Positions 1-6,885 of a DNA stretch of 18,001 bases are shown here, in pieces. The notes below the pieces were generated by a model. It saw only the letters and a program-made list of their open reading frames with translations, was not told where the DNA came from and searched no databases. The position numbers were made by a program, and so were the translations under genes. The stretch spans positions 15,942-33,942 of the forward strand of contig JAPLCH010000099.1 of assembly GCA_026392325.1 (NCBI GenBank). The letters run 5' to 3'. Origin of the DNA: Solirubrobacterales bacterium (GTDB lineage Bacteria; Actinomycetota; Thermoleophilia; Solirubrobacterales; Solirubrobacteraceae). The number at the start of each line of letters is the position of its first letter. The first letter of the stretch is position 1.

Positions 1-2
1 AC

Positions 3-80
3 CTGGAGATTCACCAGCATCGTCTCAACGCGCTCGAGAGTGCCGGCCTGATTGCCACCACCCCAGGAGTCCTCACCTAG
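3..80 (+). CDS. C-terminal fragment of an unidentified protein (possible winged-helix end)
   Basis: The frame beginning at base 3 is open to a TAG at 78-80 and gives 25 residues, including the stretch HRLNALESAGLI. Most codons end in G or C, as in the true genes nearby. A helix followed by 'LESAGLI' is reminiscent of the recognition helix and wing entry of winged-helix regulators (ArsR, MarR and PadR types). So short a piece cannot be assigned, and no function is claimed. The gene continues to the left of the window. It is convergent with the ThDP gene that ends at 131, and a perfect 9-bp hairpin lies between the two. Confidence 0.45.
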   Translation: MEIHQHRLNALESAGLIATTPGVLT

Positions 81-93
81 TCAGTCTCTGCAC

Positions 94-117
94 GCGCCCG
101 CTCACAGCAGCGGGCGC
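94..117. terminator. GC-rich hairpin between convergent genes
   Basis: GCGCCCGCT at 94-102 and AGCGGGCGC at 109-117 form a perfect 9-bp stem with a 6-base loop. It sits 13 bases after the stop of the left-hand gene and 13 bases after the stop of the convergent ThDP gene, so it could serve both transcripts. Neither side has a U-tract, so it is not a textbook intrinsic terminator; actinobacterial terminators often lack one. Confidence 0.55.
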
Positions 118-130
118 TGCCAGCCAGAGT

Positions 131-1141
131 TCAGCCGACGATTACAGTCAGGCCCTTCTGGCGCTCAAGTATCGCCCCGCGGACATCCGCTGGGCTTGTG
201 TCGCTGTCAATTGGCAGCCAAGCTGCGCCAGTCTGATCTGCAATACGGCGAAGCCTCTGCGATGCGTCCGGCCCAACTCCCAGACCAGCAAGGCTCACCT
301 TGACTCCGGCCTGCTGCGCGAGGATCAGCACTTCCAACTGGCCCAGAAGTGATTCCTCATCGGTCACGATCGCAACTGGAGCCCTCGTTCGCCCAAGGCG
401 CAGACCAAGAGCGAATGAAAGACCAAGTCCGGGGGTGTCCACTCCCGGGTGAACGGCAGCATCACCAGCAAGCCCAGCAGCGTTGAGGAGATGGCCATCG
501 GCGACAGCGGAGGATTCCAGACCAAGCAAGAGCTCGGCACCCTTGCCCACCTGTGGTGGCCGGGCCGGAAGTCTCCGCAGCGGAGCAGCAGAACGCCGTG
601 CAGAGCGAGAGAAGAAGATCGGGAAGGAGACATCCAACCTGACTGGACCTGACGGCTCTCCAAGAGATGCGGCAAGAGCCGCATCAATCGATGCCTCCAA
701 GCCCTGCGAATCGTCGCATGCGAACTGTTCCATGGCTGACCCCTCCATAAAGGCAGCATGGTCAAGCCCCTGGAATACCTCCTCAATCCGCGGCCTCTTG
801 TTCGGCGGCTGATTCGGAGCAAGGTAGAGCACCGGGGCCTCTGACAAACGGGCCGACGCGACAGCAACGGCCTCATTGGCAACACCGGGTCCAAGCGTGT
901 TGGCCACGACAGCGGGCACACCCTTAGCCAAGCCGTAACCCTCAGCAATCACGGCACCGGAGCGCTCTGAACGCGGAACCAGAAGCCGAACGCCTTCAGT
1001 CCGATCAACCGCATCCCAGAGCGGAAGAACCTGAGAGCCCGGGATTGAGATCACAAGACTTACCCCGTGGGCCTTAAGCCTCGCGACCGTGCGCTCCGCC
1101 CCGTTCGGTGCGATGCGTCCGAAGAGTGTTTCCCTGCTCAT
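131..1141 (-). CDS. Short ThDP-dependent enzyme-like protein: PYR domain with catalytic Glu, degenerate PP domain
   Basis: This 336-aa protein has an acetolactate-synthase-type PYR domain at about residues 14-178. The start VSLVISIPGSQVLPLWDAV, the Glu at residue 59 (SERSGAVIAEGY, normally HEQGA..AEGY) and NTLGPGVANEA (normally TSGPGATN) all match the family; this Glu activates the ThDP aminopyrimidine. The central domain is missing: a short linker leads directly to a PP-like domain at about 225-336. That domain keeps the fold pattern (PGLGLSFALGLRLG) but reads TDE at 260-262 where GDG is expected, and GLG near 286-288 where the NN metal ligand should be. It probably cannot bind Mg-ThDP alone. 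At 336 aa it is far shorter than the usual ~550. Its ATG overlaps the upstream ThDP gene by 4 nt, so the pair is probably translationally coupled. The substrate is unknown; a decarboxylase or carboligase subunit is inferred. Confidence 0.85.
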   Translation of the reverse strand: MSRETLFGRIAPNGAERTVARLKAHGVSLVISIPGSQVLPLWDAVDRTEGVRLLVPRSERSGAVIAEGYGLAKGVPAVVANTLGPGVANEAVAVASARLSEAPVLYLAPNQPPNKRPRIEEVFQGLDHAAFMEGSAMEQFACDDSQGLEASIDAALAASLGEPSGPVRLDVSFPIFFSRSARRSAAPLRRLPARPPQVGKGAELLLGLESSAVADGHLLNAAGLAGDAAVHPGVDTPGLGLSFALGLRLGRTRAPVAIVTDEESLLGQLEVLILAQQAGVKVSLAGLGVGPDASQRLRRIADQTGAAWLPIDSDTSPADVRGAILERQKGLTVIVG

Positions 1142-2865
1142 TTCCTCAACGCTCCCAAGATCACTCTGACGTTCGACCGAAGAGCGGGAAAGTCGCGTGT
1201 CGCTGCGACAAGAGTGCTCGTACCCATCGCGCCAAGCAGCTTCGTGAGGACCCCATCAAGTTCAGCAAGGATGAGGTTTGCGCCCACGAACGGGATTGAC
1301 CCCTTCTCAAGGTTGACCTGGACGACCAGTGGCCGCTCACGCTGCTCCTGAGCCATAGCCAGGGCTTGGGCAAGACCGCCGGGTGTGCGGACCTCGACTG
1401 CGTCACAGCCATGGATCTCTGCAATCTGAGCGTAGTCAACGGATGGCAGGTCGGTCCCAACTGTGCGGCGCTTGAAGAAGAGGGTTTGCACCAAGCGAAT
1501 CGCATTCCAAGACCTGTCGGCGAACACGAAAGCTGTGAACGCCTGCCCACGCTCCGCCAGCCCGGCAAGCTCACGGTCGCAGTAAAAGAAAGCTCCGTCC
1601 CCAACAATGGCCCAAACCGGACGGTCTGGAGCAGCTTCGCGGATGCCAACCGACATGGCTATTGAAGCCCCAATTGATGCGTGCTGGGCAGGGATCACAA
1701 CCGGGCGTCTCCAGCCATAAGAGGCCAGCCACATTCCAGAGGCTCCGCCCTCACCAACAAACACCGTGTTGGCAGTTGCAGCTGAAACGATTTCGCGCAT
1801 GGCCAAGGGTGCCGTGAGGCGATCCCTCTGAGCATCCTTTTCGGCTTCTGAGTCCACAAGCTCAGTCCATCTCGCTCGTGCCTCTGTGAACTTGGCATGC
1901 CAACCACTCACCGTCATGACACCGCCGCGCTCCAGCTCCTTGCGAAGGGCCTCGGCAAACTCGCCTGCTTCAGCGATCACCGTGCGGTCAGCAACGCCTT
2001 CAGGCTCGGGGCTCAGGGCCACGCGAATAACAGGGGTCCGTACGACTCGCGCGTCAGTCAGGCCAAACCAGTCCGCCTCTGACAGGCCACTGCCAAGGGC
2101 GAGAATCACATCTGCTCTTGCAAGCGCCTCGGTCCACGGGACCGTTCCCGCCGCAAGGACAGGCACGTCATCAGCGCAGGCCGCAACGAAAGCCTCGAGT
2201 CGGTCAGGTGCCATGCCACTGGCACCGAAAGTGACGCAGATTGGAGCTTCCCAAAGGCGCGCAAGAGAGGCGATCGCCTCAAGATCCGAGCTGGATGCAG
2301 CCCCGTGACCGACCAAGACAAGTGGCTTGCGTGCCTCGCGAAGCTCTCCCAGAACCTCAGGAAGGTCCTCAATAGCCTCAAGCTTGGGCGACTCAAATGT
2401 CGGCCTTCCAGCAGCGAGCCGTTCCGACAGCGCACTGAGTCCTACCTTCAATGATTCGACATCCGGCAAGAGCACTGCAACCGGAGCCCTCAAGGCGAGA
2501 GCCTCAATGCACTCATCTGCAACATCAGCGAGCCCGTTGCTCCCTGCATCCAAGAATGTTCGGCTTGATGTTTCCAGTGCCCCAACAACATGGGCCCGGT
2601 CAGCCGGCTCGACTGCGACAAGCGCCACCACAGGCTGCCTGTCTCCACTCGCGGTGACAAGTCCACTTGCCGTGCGAAGCACATCCGCAAGACCCCACGA
2701 GACAACAATCGCGGGGTTGCCAGTCACCCTTGCTGCGCCGTCGGCAGCGTGAGCAGCTGCCTGCGCATCCCTCAGGTTCACGAGCCCCGCTAACCCAGCG
2801 AGCGACTTACTGGCTGTGAATGCTGGAACGGCGATGCGGTCTTGGGTGTCTGAGAAGGGGGGCAT
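1138..2865 (-). CDS. ThDP-dependent enzyme of the acetolactate synthase type, PYR domain lacking catalytic Glu
   Basis: This 575-aa protein is full length for the family (about 550-600). It has a PYR domain at about 10-165, a central Rossmann-like domain at about 166-315 (LVLVGHGAA; DVILALGSGLSEADW) and a PP domain at about 350-520. The PP domain carries GDG at 422-424 and ADRSWN at 449-454; D450 takes the place of the usual second Asn as metal ligand. In the PYR domain the usual HEQAAAHAADGYARVTG reads DAQAAAHAADGAARVTG, so the catalytic Glu is A34. The first beta-alpha unit of the PYR domain is also absent. An in-frame TGA sits directly before the ATG, so no upstream extension is possible. 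About 45 residues follow the PP domain. It begins 12 nt after copA stops and overlaps the next ThDP gene by 4 nt (ATGA). The reaction is unknown. The altered residues argue against a self-sufficient acetolactate synthase and for a partner subunit. Confidence 0.88.
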   Translation of the reverse strand: MPPFSDTQDRIAVPAFTASKSLAGLAGLVNLRDAQAAAHAADGAARVTGNPAIVVSWGLADVLRTASGLVTASGDRQPVVALVAVEPADRAHVVGALETSSRTFLDAGSNGLADVADECIEALALRAPVAVLLPDVESLKVGLSALSERLAAGRPTFESPKLEAIEDLPEVLGELREARKPLVLVGHGAASSSDLEAIASLARLWEAPICVTFGASGMAPDRLEAFVAACADDVPVLAAGTVPWTEALARADVILALGSGLSEADWFGLTDARVVRTPVIRVALSPEPEGVADRTVIAEAGEFAEALRKELERGGVMTVSGWHAKFTEARARWTELVDSEAEKDAQRDRLTAPLAMREIVSAATANTVFVGEGGASGMWLASYGWRRPVVIPAQHASIGASIAMSVGIREAAPDRPVWAIVGDGAFFYCDRELAGLAERGQAFTAFVFADRSWNAIRLVQTLFFKRRTVGTDLPSVDYAQIAEIHGCDAVEVRTPGGLAQALAMAQEQRERPLVVQVNLEKGSIPFVGANLILAELDGVLTKLLGAMGTSTLVAATRDFPALRSNVRVILGALRK

Positions 2866-2877
2866 TCAGGAGCGAGC

Positions 2878-5196
2878 CTAGCGCTCCCGTTGCACAGCAC
2901 TCCCCTTGAAGCCTCTGATCCGAAGCGCATTGCCGATTACGAACACGCTCGAGAACGCCATTGCCGCTGACGCGATCATTGGTTGGAGCAGCCCGGAGAT
3001 GGCCAACGGCAAGGCCAAAACGTTGTACCCAAAAGCCCAAACCAGATTCCAGCGAATGGTGGACAAAGTCTTTCTAGCAAGCGCAAGAGAATCACCGATC
3101 AGCCTGGGGTCGGCCCGCAACAGAGCAATGTCGGCTGCCTCCACGGCAGCATCTGCTCCACCTCCAATGGCGATTCCAAGGTCGGCGGCCGTGAGGGCCG
3201 GAGAGTCGTTCACCCCGTCGCCAACCATCGCGACTCGCTTGCCGTCCCTCGAGAACTCTGAGACAAGGTCAGCCTTGCCGGAGGGAAGCACTCCAAAGCG
3301 CACCTCGTCAATCCCAACATCAGCTGCCACCGCACGCGCTGCAGCCTCGCCATCCCCCGTTACGAGGACAACCTCTGCTCCAAGGGCCCGGATAGCTTGA
3401 ACTGCCTCAGCGGCACCCTCTCGAAGAGTGTCCTCAAGCCCAGCGACCAGCTGGACTTCACCGTCCCATCCTGCGGTGACCACTGCCCGCCCCAGCTCAC
3501 GCAGGCGGATGACCGCATCCGAAAGATCCTCGGAGAGCAGGAGCCCCTCCCCAGTCAGGTACTCAGGCCTGCCAACCAGCACCTCGACTCCGGCCACCGT
3601 TGCCCTAACGCCAAGTCCGCCTTCCTCGTTCACATCGCTTGCCGCCGGGATCTCGTCCATCTCCTCAAGAGCAGCAATCGCCAATGCTTTTGATGCTGGA
3701 TGGTTGGACGCTCCAGCCCCACCGCCGGCCAGACGCAGCGCCCCATTTCGCCCGATGCCGGAGAGCAACACCAGATCCTCAAGGTGGAGTTCACCTGTGG
3801 TGAGTGTTCCCGTCTTGTCAAGCAGCACCGTGTCAAGTCCCCGGCTCGCCTCAAGGCTCTCAGGTCCCCGAATCAGAATCCCAAGCTGCGCACCCCGCCC
3901 GGAGGCAACAAGCAGTGCTGCCGGGGTAGCGAGGCCCAGCGCACACGGACACGCAACGACAAGAACGGCAACCGCTGCCGTCAAGGCGGCAGCCGCAGTC
4001 GCCCCGCCAAGCAGCCATCCAATGAAGGTGAGGATGGCGATCACGATGACCGTCGGCACAAAAATGGAGCTGACCTTGTCGACTAGCTTCTGGACTGGTG
4101 CCTTCCGAGCCTGCGCCTCTCTCACGACCTCCGCAATCCGGCTGAGCTCCGTTTCAGAACCAACCCGAGTTGCCTCCACGACAAGCAGCCCGCCGATGTT
4201 GACTGTTGATCCAGTCACATTCGACCCGGGCTCAACATCGACTGGCAGGCTCTCCCCCGTGATGATCGAGCGGTCAACAGCGCTTCGACCTTCCAGCACC
4301 TGACCATCAGTGGGAATGCGCTCACCTGGCCGAACAACCAGCCTGTCACCAACGCTGAGCTGGGCCGCAGATATCTCTTGCTCTACTCCATCAGCATCCA
4401 CAACCCTCGCTGTCGGGGGGACAAGGTCCAGCAGAGCCCGGACTGCCTGCCCTGCCTGAGACTTGGCACGGGCCTCAAGCACGCGACCGAGGAGGATCAG
4501 CGTGGTCACGGCAGCCGCAACCTCAAAGTACACGGCGCTAGTTCCGGCAGAACGGTTAAGGGTCAGGTCAAATCCCATTTCCATTCCCGCCTCACCTGCC
4601 CCTCCGAAGAGCAGCGCTCCGACCGACCAGGTCCATGCGGCCAGTACGCCGAGAGAGACGAGCGCATCCATCCCAACCACCTTGTGGCGTGCGGCCAGCC
4701 AAGCCGCCCTGTGGAAAGGCCACGCACCCCAGAGTGCGACAGGTGTAGCGAGCACAAACGCGACCCAAGCCCAGTGGCTGAACTGCAGCGCCGGGACCAT
4801 CGAGATCAGGAGTGTAGGAACAGTAAGGACAGCACTGACCACAAGCCGCGGTCCAAGTCCATCTCCCGATGCCATCCCATGGGCGGAATGATCGTGGTCC
4901 ATCTCGGAGTGATCGTGGTTTGCCGGGCTGGCACTATGCGAACCAGGGCCTTGTCGGGCAGCCGCTGAGTAGCCGACTCCTTCAACAGCCCCAATTATTT
5001 CCTCAAGCCCTACCTCGTCAGGGTCAAAGCTGACCCGAGCGGAGTCGGTCATCGCATTCACCGTCGCGCTGACGCCTTCGATCGCTAAGAGGGCCTTCTC
5101 AACTTTGGTGGCGCAACCAGCGCATGTCATTCCCGTGACATCAAGGTCAACGGTGGCCGAATTGGCCGGGGAACCTGCGTGCTGCGTCTGTCCCAT
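2878..5196 (-). CDS. copA: Cu(+)-exporting P1B-type ATPase
   Basis: This 772-aa ATP-driven Cu+ exporter sits in the cytoplasmic membrane. One N-terminal heavy-metal-associated domain (about 15-78) carries GMTCAGC at 22-28, followed by a His/Asp-rich linker at 87-107. Membrane helices then lead to the actuator loop (TGES at 313-316), CPC at 416-418, the phosphorylated Asp in DKTGT at 460-464, the HP of the nucleotide domain at 499-500 and GDGVND at 659-664. YN at 724-725 and MAFSS at 746-750 in the last two helices are the Cu+-specific P1B-1 signature. The frame stays open for 260 more codons upstream, but that part is low-complexity, overlaps the divergent gene and has no homology to the family, so I start at the ATG before GQTQHAG. 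There is no obvious Shine-Dalgarno. It is the first gene of an apparent operon with the two ThDP genes. Confidence 0.95.
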   Translation of the reverse strand: MGQTQHAGSPANSATVDLDVTGMTCAGCATKVEKALLAIEGVSATVNAMTDSARVSFDPDEVGLEEIIGAVEGVGYSAAARQGPGSHSASPANHDHSEMDHDHSAHGMASGDGLGPRLVVSAVLTVPTLLISMVPALQFSHWAWVAFVLATPVALWGAWPFHRAAWLAARHKVVGMDALVSLGVLAAWTWSVGALLFGGAGEAGMEMGFDLTLNRSAGTSAVYFEVAAAVTTLILLGRVLEARAKSQAGQAVRALLDLVPPTARVVDADGVEQEISAAQLSVGDRLVVRPGERIPTDGQVLEGRSAVDRSIITGESLPVDVEPGSNVTGSTVNIGGLLVVEATRVGSETELSRIAEVVREAQARKAPVQKLVDKVSSIFVPTVIVIAILTFIGWLLGGATAAAALTAAVAVLVVACPCALGLATPAALLVASGRGAQLGILIRGPESLEASRGLDTVLLDKTGTLTTGELHLEDLVLLSGIGRNGALRLAGGGAGASNHPASKALAIAALEEMDEIPAASDVNEEGGLGVRATVAGVEVLVGRPEYLTGEGLLLSEDLSDAVIRLRELGRAVVTAGWDGEVQLVAGLEDTLREGAAEAVQAIRALGAEVVLVTGDGEAAARAVAADVGIDEVRFGVLPSGKADLVSEFSRDGKRVAMVGDGVNDSPALTAADLGIAIGGGADAAVEAADIALLRADPRLIGDSLALARKTLSTIRWNLVWAFGYNVLALPLAISGLLQPMIASAAMAFSSVFVIGNALRIRGFKGSAVQRER

Positions 5197-5207
5197 GAGA
5201 GACAGCC

Positions 5208-5235
5208 TAGTAACGAACTCGGCATTGCTCGGCAA
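5208..5235 (-). promoter_or_regulatory. Candidate copA promoter
   Basis: On the minus strand, TTGCCG (5235-5230) and TTACTA (5213-5208) are separated by 16 bp. The ATG of copA begins 11 nt after the -10-like box, which implies a very short or absent leader and would explain the missing Shine-Dalgarno. The whole divergent intergenic region is only 57 bp. I saw no clear CsoR- or CueR-type operator in it. Confidence 0.35.
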
Positions 5236-5253
5236 AGCAGGCAGAATTGGAAA

Positions 5254-6138
5254 ATGGCAAGGCGCTCGAGAGAGGCAGTTCGAAAGCAGGCAGAGCTGGT
5301 GCGCGCGCTCAAGCGGGACCCGGGCCACCTGCCCGAGCTTGTGATCCTTCACGCGCAGCGCAGTCTCGCATCGGGAGCTCAAGACTGGGGCCGGACTGCA
5401 TCCGCTACGCCCGCCGCCTCTGCCCGCAGGGCTGGTCGCGCTGCCAGAACAGCGAGCAGGCTTGATGGCTTGGCCGCGGGTACCCCTTTCCTGATTGCGC
5501 TCGTCCCCGGCTATGTCGCTTCTCTCTGGGAGCAAGCCAGGCTGGCCCTTCGATTCGCTGCCATGTCTGGCCGGGACCCATCTGCGATGGAGACAGCAGC
5601 GGAGATTCTCGTCCTGCGCGGAGTACACCCAGACTCCGCTACTGCAACCAAGGCAATAGAGGAAGCCGCAGCAGGCGAGCGTGAGGATCTGGGCAGCGGA
5701 GTGCGTGGCCACATCGCAACCCTCTGGGACCTTGGCAGGCGAATCCTGCTCTTTGCCGCGTTCATTGAGAGTTCGGAGATTGAGCGGAGCCGTCTGCGGC
5801 AGATCTTGTCTTTGATCGGCGCTGGGCTGATCTGGGTAACGACTTGGATCCTGCCCCTCACATTCATGTTGCTGATGTCCTGGTCTTGCGAGATGGCGAC
5901 TCGCAAGATTGACGCCGCAGCAAGAGGCGCCTGGCTCCCTGATTTGGCCACGCCAGAAAGAGAGTCTCTTGCGCAACGGCTCCGGCGGACAGTTGCATTG
6001 ATCGTCGTGACTGGGATCCCGGTGTTCACACTCTTTCGTGGCGTCCGCGATTCAAGCATTGTGGAACCAGCAGTGGCGGGCTTCGCAGGCCTGATGCTGG
6101 CACTGCTGCTGAGCGGGCTTATAAGCAAACGGACCTGA
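5254..6138 (+). CDS. Unrecognised membrane protein, weakly EcsC-like
   Basis: This protein has 294 aa. A basic, Ala/Arg-rich N-terminus (1-75) precedes a hydrophobic, Trp-containing region at 76-105 (FLIALVPGYVASLWEQARLA) and an amphipathic region with AAEILVLRGVHP at 115-126. Further strongly hydrophobic segments lie at about 160-170, 185-210, 247-261 and 275-290, and the C-terminus is short and basic. The order of a hydrophobic pair, 'AAMSGRDPS...AAEILVLRG', then more membrane segments recalls EcsC-family proteins, but this is a weak resemblance and no function is claimed. I chose ATG 5254 because the 25 codons upstream would run back over the copA start. It is divergent from copA (57 bp) and 48 nt before the first TetR gene on the same strand, so it may be a target or neighbour of those regulators. 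A 273-codon open frame lies antisense to this region, but this strand has the membrane-protein pattern and fits the gene order. Confidence 0.7.
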   Translation: MARRSREAVRKQAELVRALKRDPGHLPELVILHAQRSLASGAQDWGRTASATPAASARRAGRAARTASRLDGLAAGTPFLIALVPGYVASLWEQARLALRFAAMSGRDPSAMETAAEILVLRGVHPDSATATKAIEEAAAGEREDLGSGVRGHIATLWDLGRRILLFAAFIESSEIERSRLRQILSLIGAGLIWVTTWILPLTFMLLMSWSCEMATRKIDAAARGAWLPDLATPERESLAQRLRRTVALIVVTGIPVFTLFRGVRDSSIVEPAVAGFAGLMLALLLSGLISKRT

Positions 6139-6150
6139 CCACTCTCACAG

Positions 6151-6180
6151 CTGACAGGGCGCTCCGTATCCGGGTAGATT
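6151..6180 (+). promoter_or_regulatory. Promoter of the first EthR-like gene (leaderless)
   Basis: CTGACA at 6151-6156 (-35-like) and TAGATT at 6175-6180 (-10) are separated by 18 bp. The start codon A at 6187 lies 6 nt after the -10, the spacing expected when transcription begins at the initiation codon. This is the best sigma-70-like promoter in the window. Confidence 0.6.
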
Positions 6181-6188
6181 CCTCGGAT
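6168..6188. promoter_or_regulatory. Candidate TetR operator overlapping the -10 and start codon
   Basis: ATCCGGG (6168-6174) and CCTCGGAT (6181-6188) form an imperfect inverted repeat; the outer ATCCG/CGGAT pairs are exact. It covers the -10 box and reaches into the ATG, as an autorepressor site would. The left half, extended to ATCCGGGTAGA (6168-6178), recurs as ATCCGGGTAAA at 6856-6866 before the second TetR gene. Binding by either regulator is inferred. Confidence 0.45.
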
Positions 6189-6795
6189 GGCCGACTCACC
6201 TAATTCCGAGGGCATCACGAAGCGCAGCGAAATTGAGCTGAAAATCACGGGTGCCCTCCGCTCTCTGCTTGACGGTGGAACACCTTGGGCATCTGTGACG
6301 GTGGATGCGATCACAAAGGAAGCCGAGCTCAAGCGGACGCTGTTCTACATCTACTTCGCTGACAGAAACGCGGTGCTCATCCGTTTGGGCAATCAACTGA
6401 TCGAGACGACAGTTCAGGGAATCGAAGCTCACTGGCTCGTAGCGGCGGACGGCCCCGACAGTCTTCGCAAGGAGATGGAAGCCTTTTGGAGGACGCAGGA
6501 GGGCTTCTCCCCAGTGCTGAGAGCACTCATGGAAGGTGCGACTGTCGACCCAGAGCTCAAGGAGTACTGGAAGACCCTTTCCCGTGCATTCGTTGAGCCG
6601 ACAAAGCGTCGAATTGAGCAGTTGAGGGAGGCAGGACACCAGGGCACAGATGCAGACCCGGAGATGCTTGCCCTTTGCCTCATCTTGATGACGGAGAAGG
6701 TGCTTCTGGAAGGGCTTCAGCTTGGGGGCAGCAGCAATGACGAACTCATCAACGCAGCCTTCGAGCTCTGGAGACTCGTGATCTACGGCAGTTGA
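6187..6795 (+). CDS. TetR-family regulator, EthR-like (copy 1)
   Basis: This 202-aa protein has a TetR helix-turn-helix at about residues 36-57 (VTVDAITKEAELKRTLFYIYF) and an all-helical ligand domain. The ligand domain follows the mycobacterial EthR pattern: FYIYF-x-D/S-K/R-x-AVL after the HTH, KEYWKTLSRAFVEPT in the middle, LALCLILMTEKVLLEG, and the terminal LWRLVIYG (IW..SIYG in EthR). The family represses a nearby gene and is released by small hydrophobic ligands. The start is supported by a -10 box 6 nt upstream (leaderless) and by residue-for-residue alignment with the second copy (R50-T51 in both). It follows the membrane protein gene by 48 nt with its own promoter. No EthA-like monooxygenase lies in the window, so the target is unknown; autoregulation is likely. 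Confidence 0.9.
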   Translation: MADSPNSEGITKRSEIELKITGALRSLLDGGTPWASVTVDAITKEAELKRTLFYIYFADRNAVLIRLGNQLIETTVQGIEAHWLVAADGPDSLRKEMEAFWRTQEGFSPVLRALMEGATVDPELKEYWKTLSRAFVEPTKRRIEQLREAGHQGTDADPEMLALCLILMTEKVLLEGLQLGGSSNDELINAAFELWRLVIYGS

Positions 6796-6840
6796 GCTCG
6801 CACTCAGCAATCCCCGAAACAGTTTTCGTGCTTTAGGTAG

Positions 6841-6877
6841 TTTCCCGCAGGTAAAATCCGGGTAAAGGGTCTATATT
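6841..6877. promoter_or_regulatory. Promoter/operator region of the second EthR-like gene
   Basis: TATATT at 6872-6877 is a good -10 box, 8 nt before the ATG at 6886; no convincing -35 is visible. Upstream lies ATCCGGGTAAA (6856-6866), shared with the first copy. TTTCCCG at 6841-6847 faces CGGGTAAA at 6859-6866 as an imperfect inverted repeat. GGTAAA occurs twice, at 6850 and 6861, exactly 11 bp (one helical turn) apart. A repressor site overlapping the promoter is inferred. Confidence 0.45.
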
Positions 6878-6885
6878 TGCTCTCT

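Noticed and set aside
131..2865. Ordinary acetolactate synthase catalytic plus regulatory subunits (ilvB/ilvN)
   Set aside because: The small gene is not an ACT-domain regulatory subunit but a second PYR/PP protein, and the large one lacks the catalytic Glu.
3428..4303. 291-codon plus-strand open frame opposite copA
   Set aside because: Ser/Thr/Pro-rich shadow of the ATPase core, which carries CPC, DKTGT and the actuator motif on the other strand.
5197..5976. 260-codon upstream extension of the copA frame
   Set aside because: Low-complexity, Arg/Gly/Ser-rich translation with no P-type ATPase character. It is antisense to the divergent membrane-protein gene, and a family-typical start lies at 5196.
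5511..6332. 273-codon minus-strand open frame
   Set aside because: It is antisense to the membrane protein and to the first TetR gene. Its composition (Ser/Arg/Ala-rich, no domain) is typical of a shadow frame in GC-rich DNA; the plus strand shows clear membrane segments and a TetR domain.
6815..6828. CGAAA-CAGT-TTTCG hairpin between the two TetR genes as a terminator
   Set aside because: Only a 5-bp, AT-rich stem, with no adequate U-tract; chance is likely.
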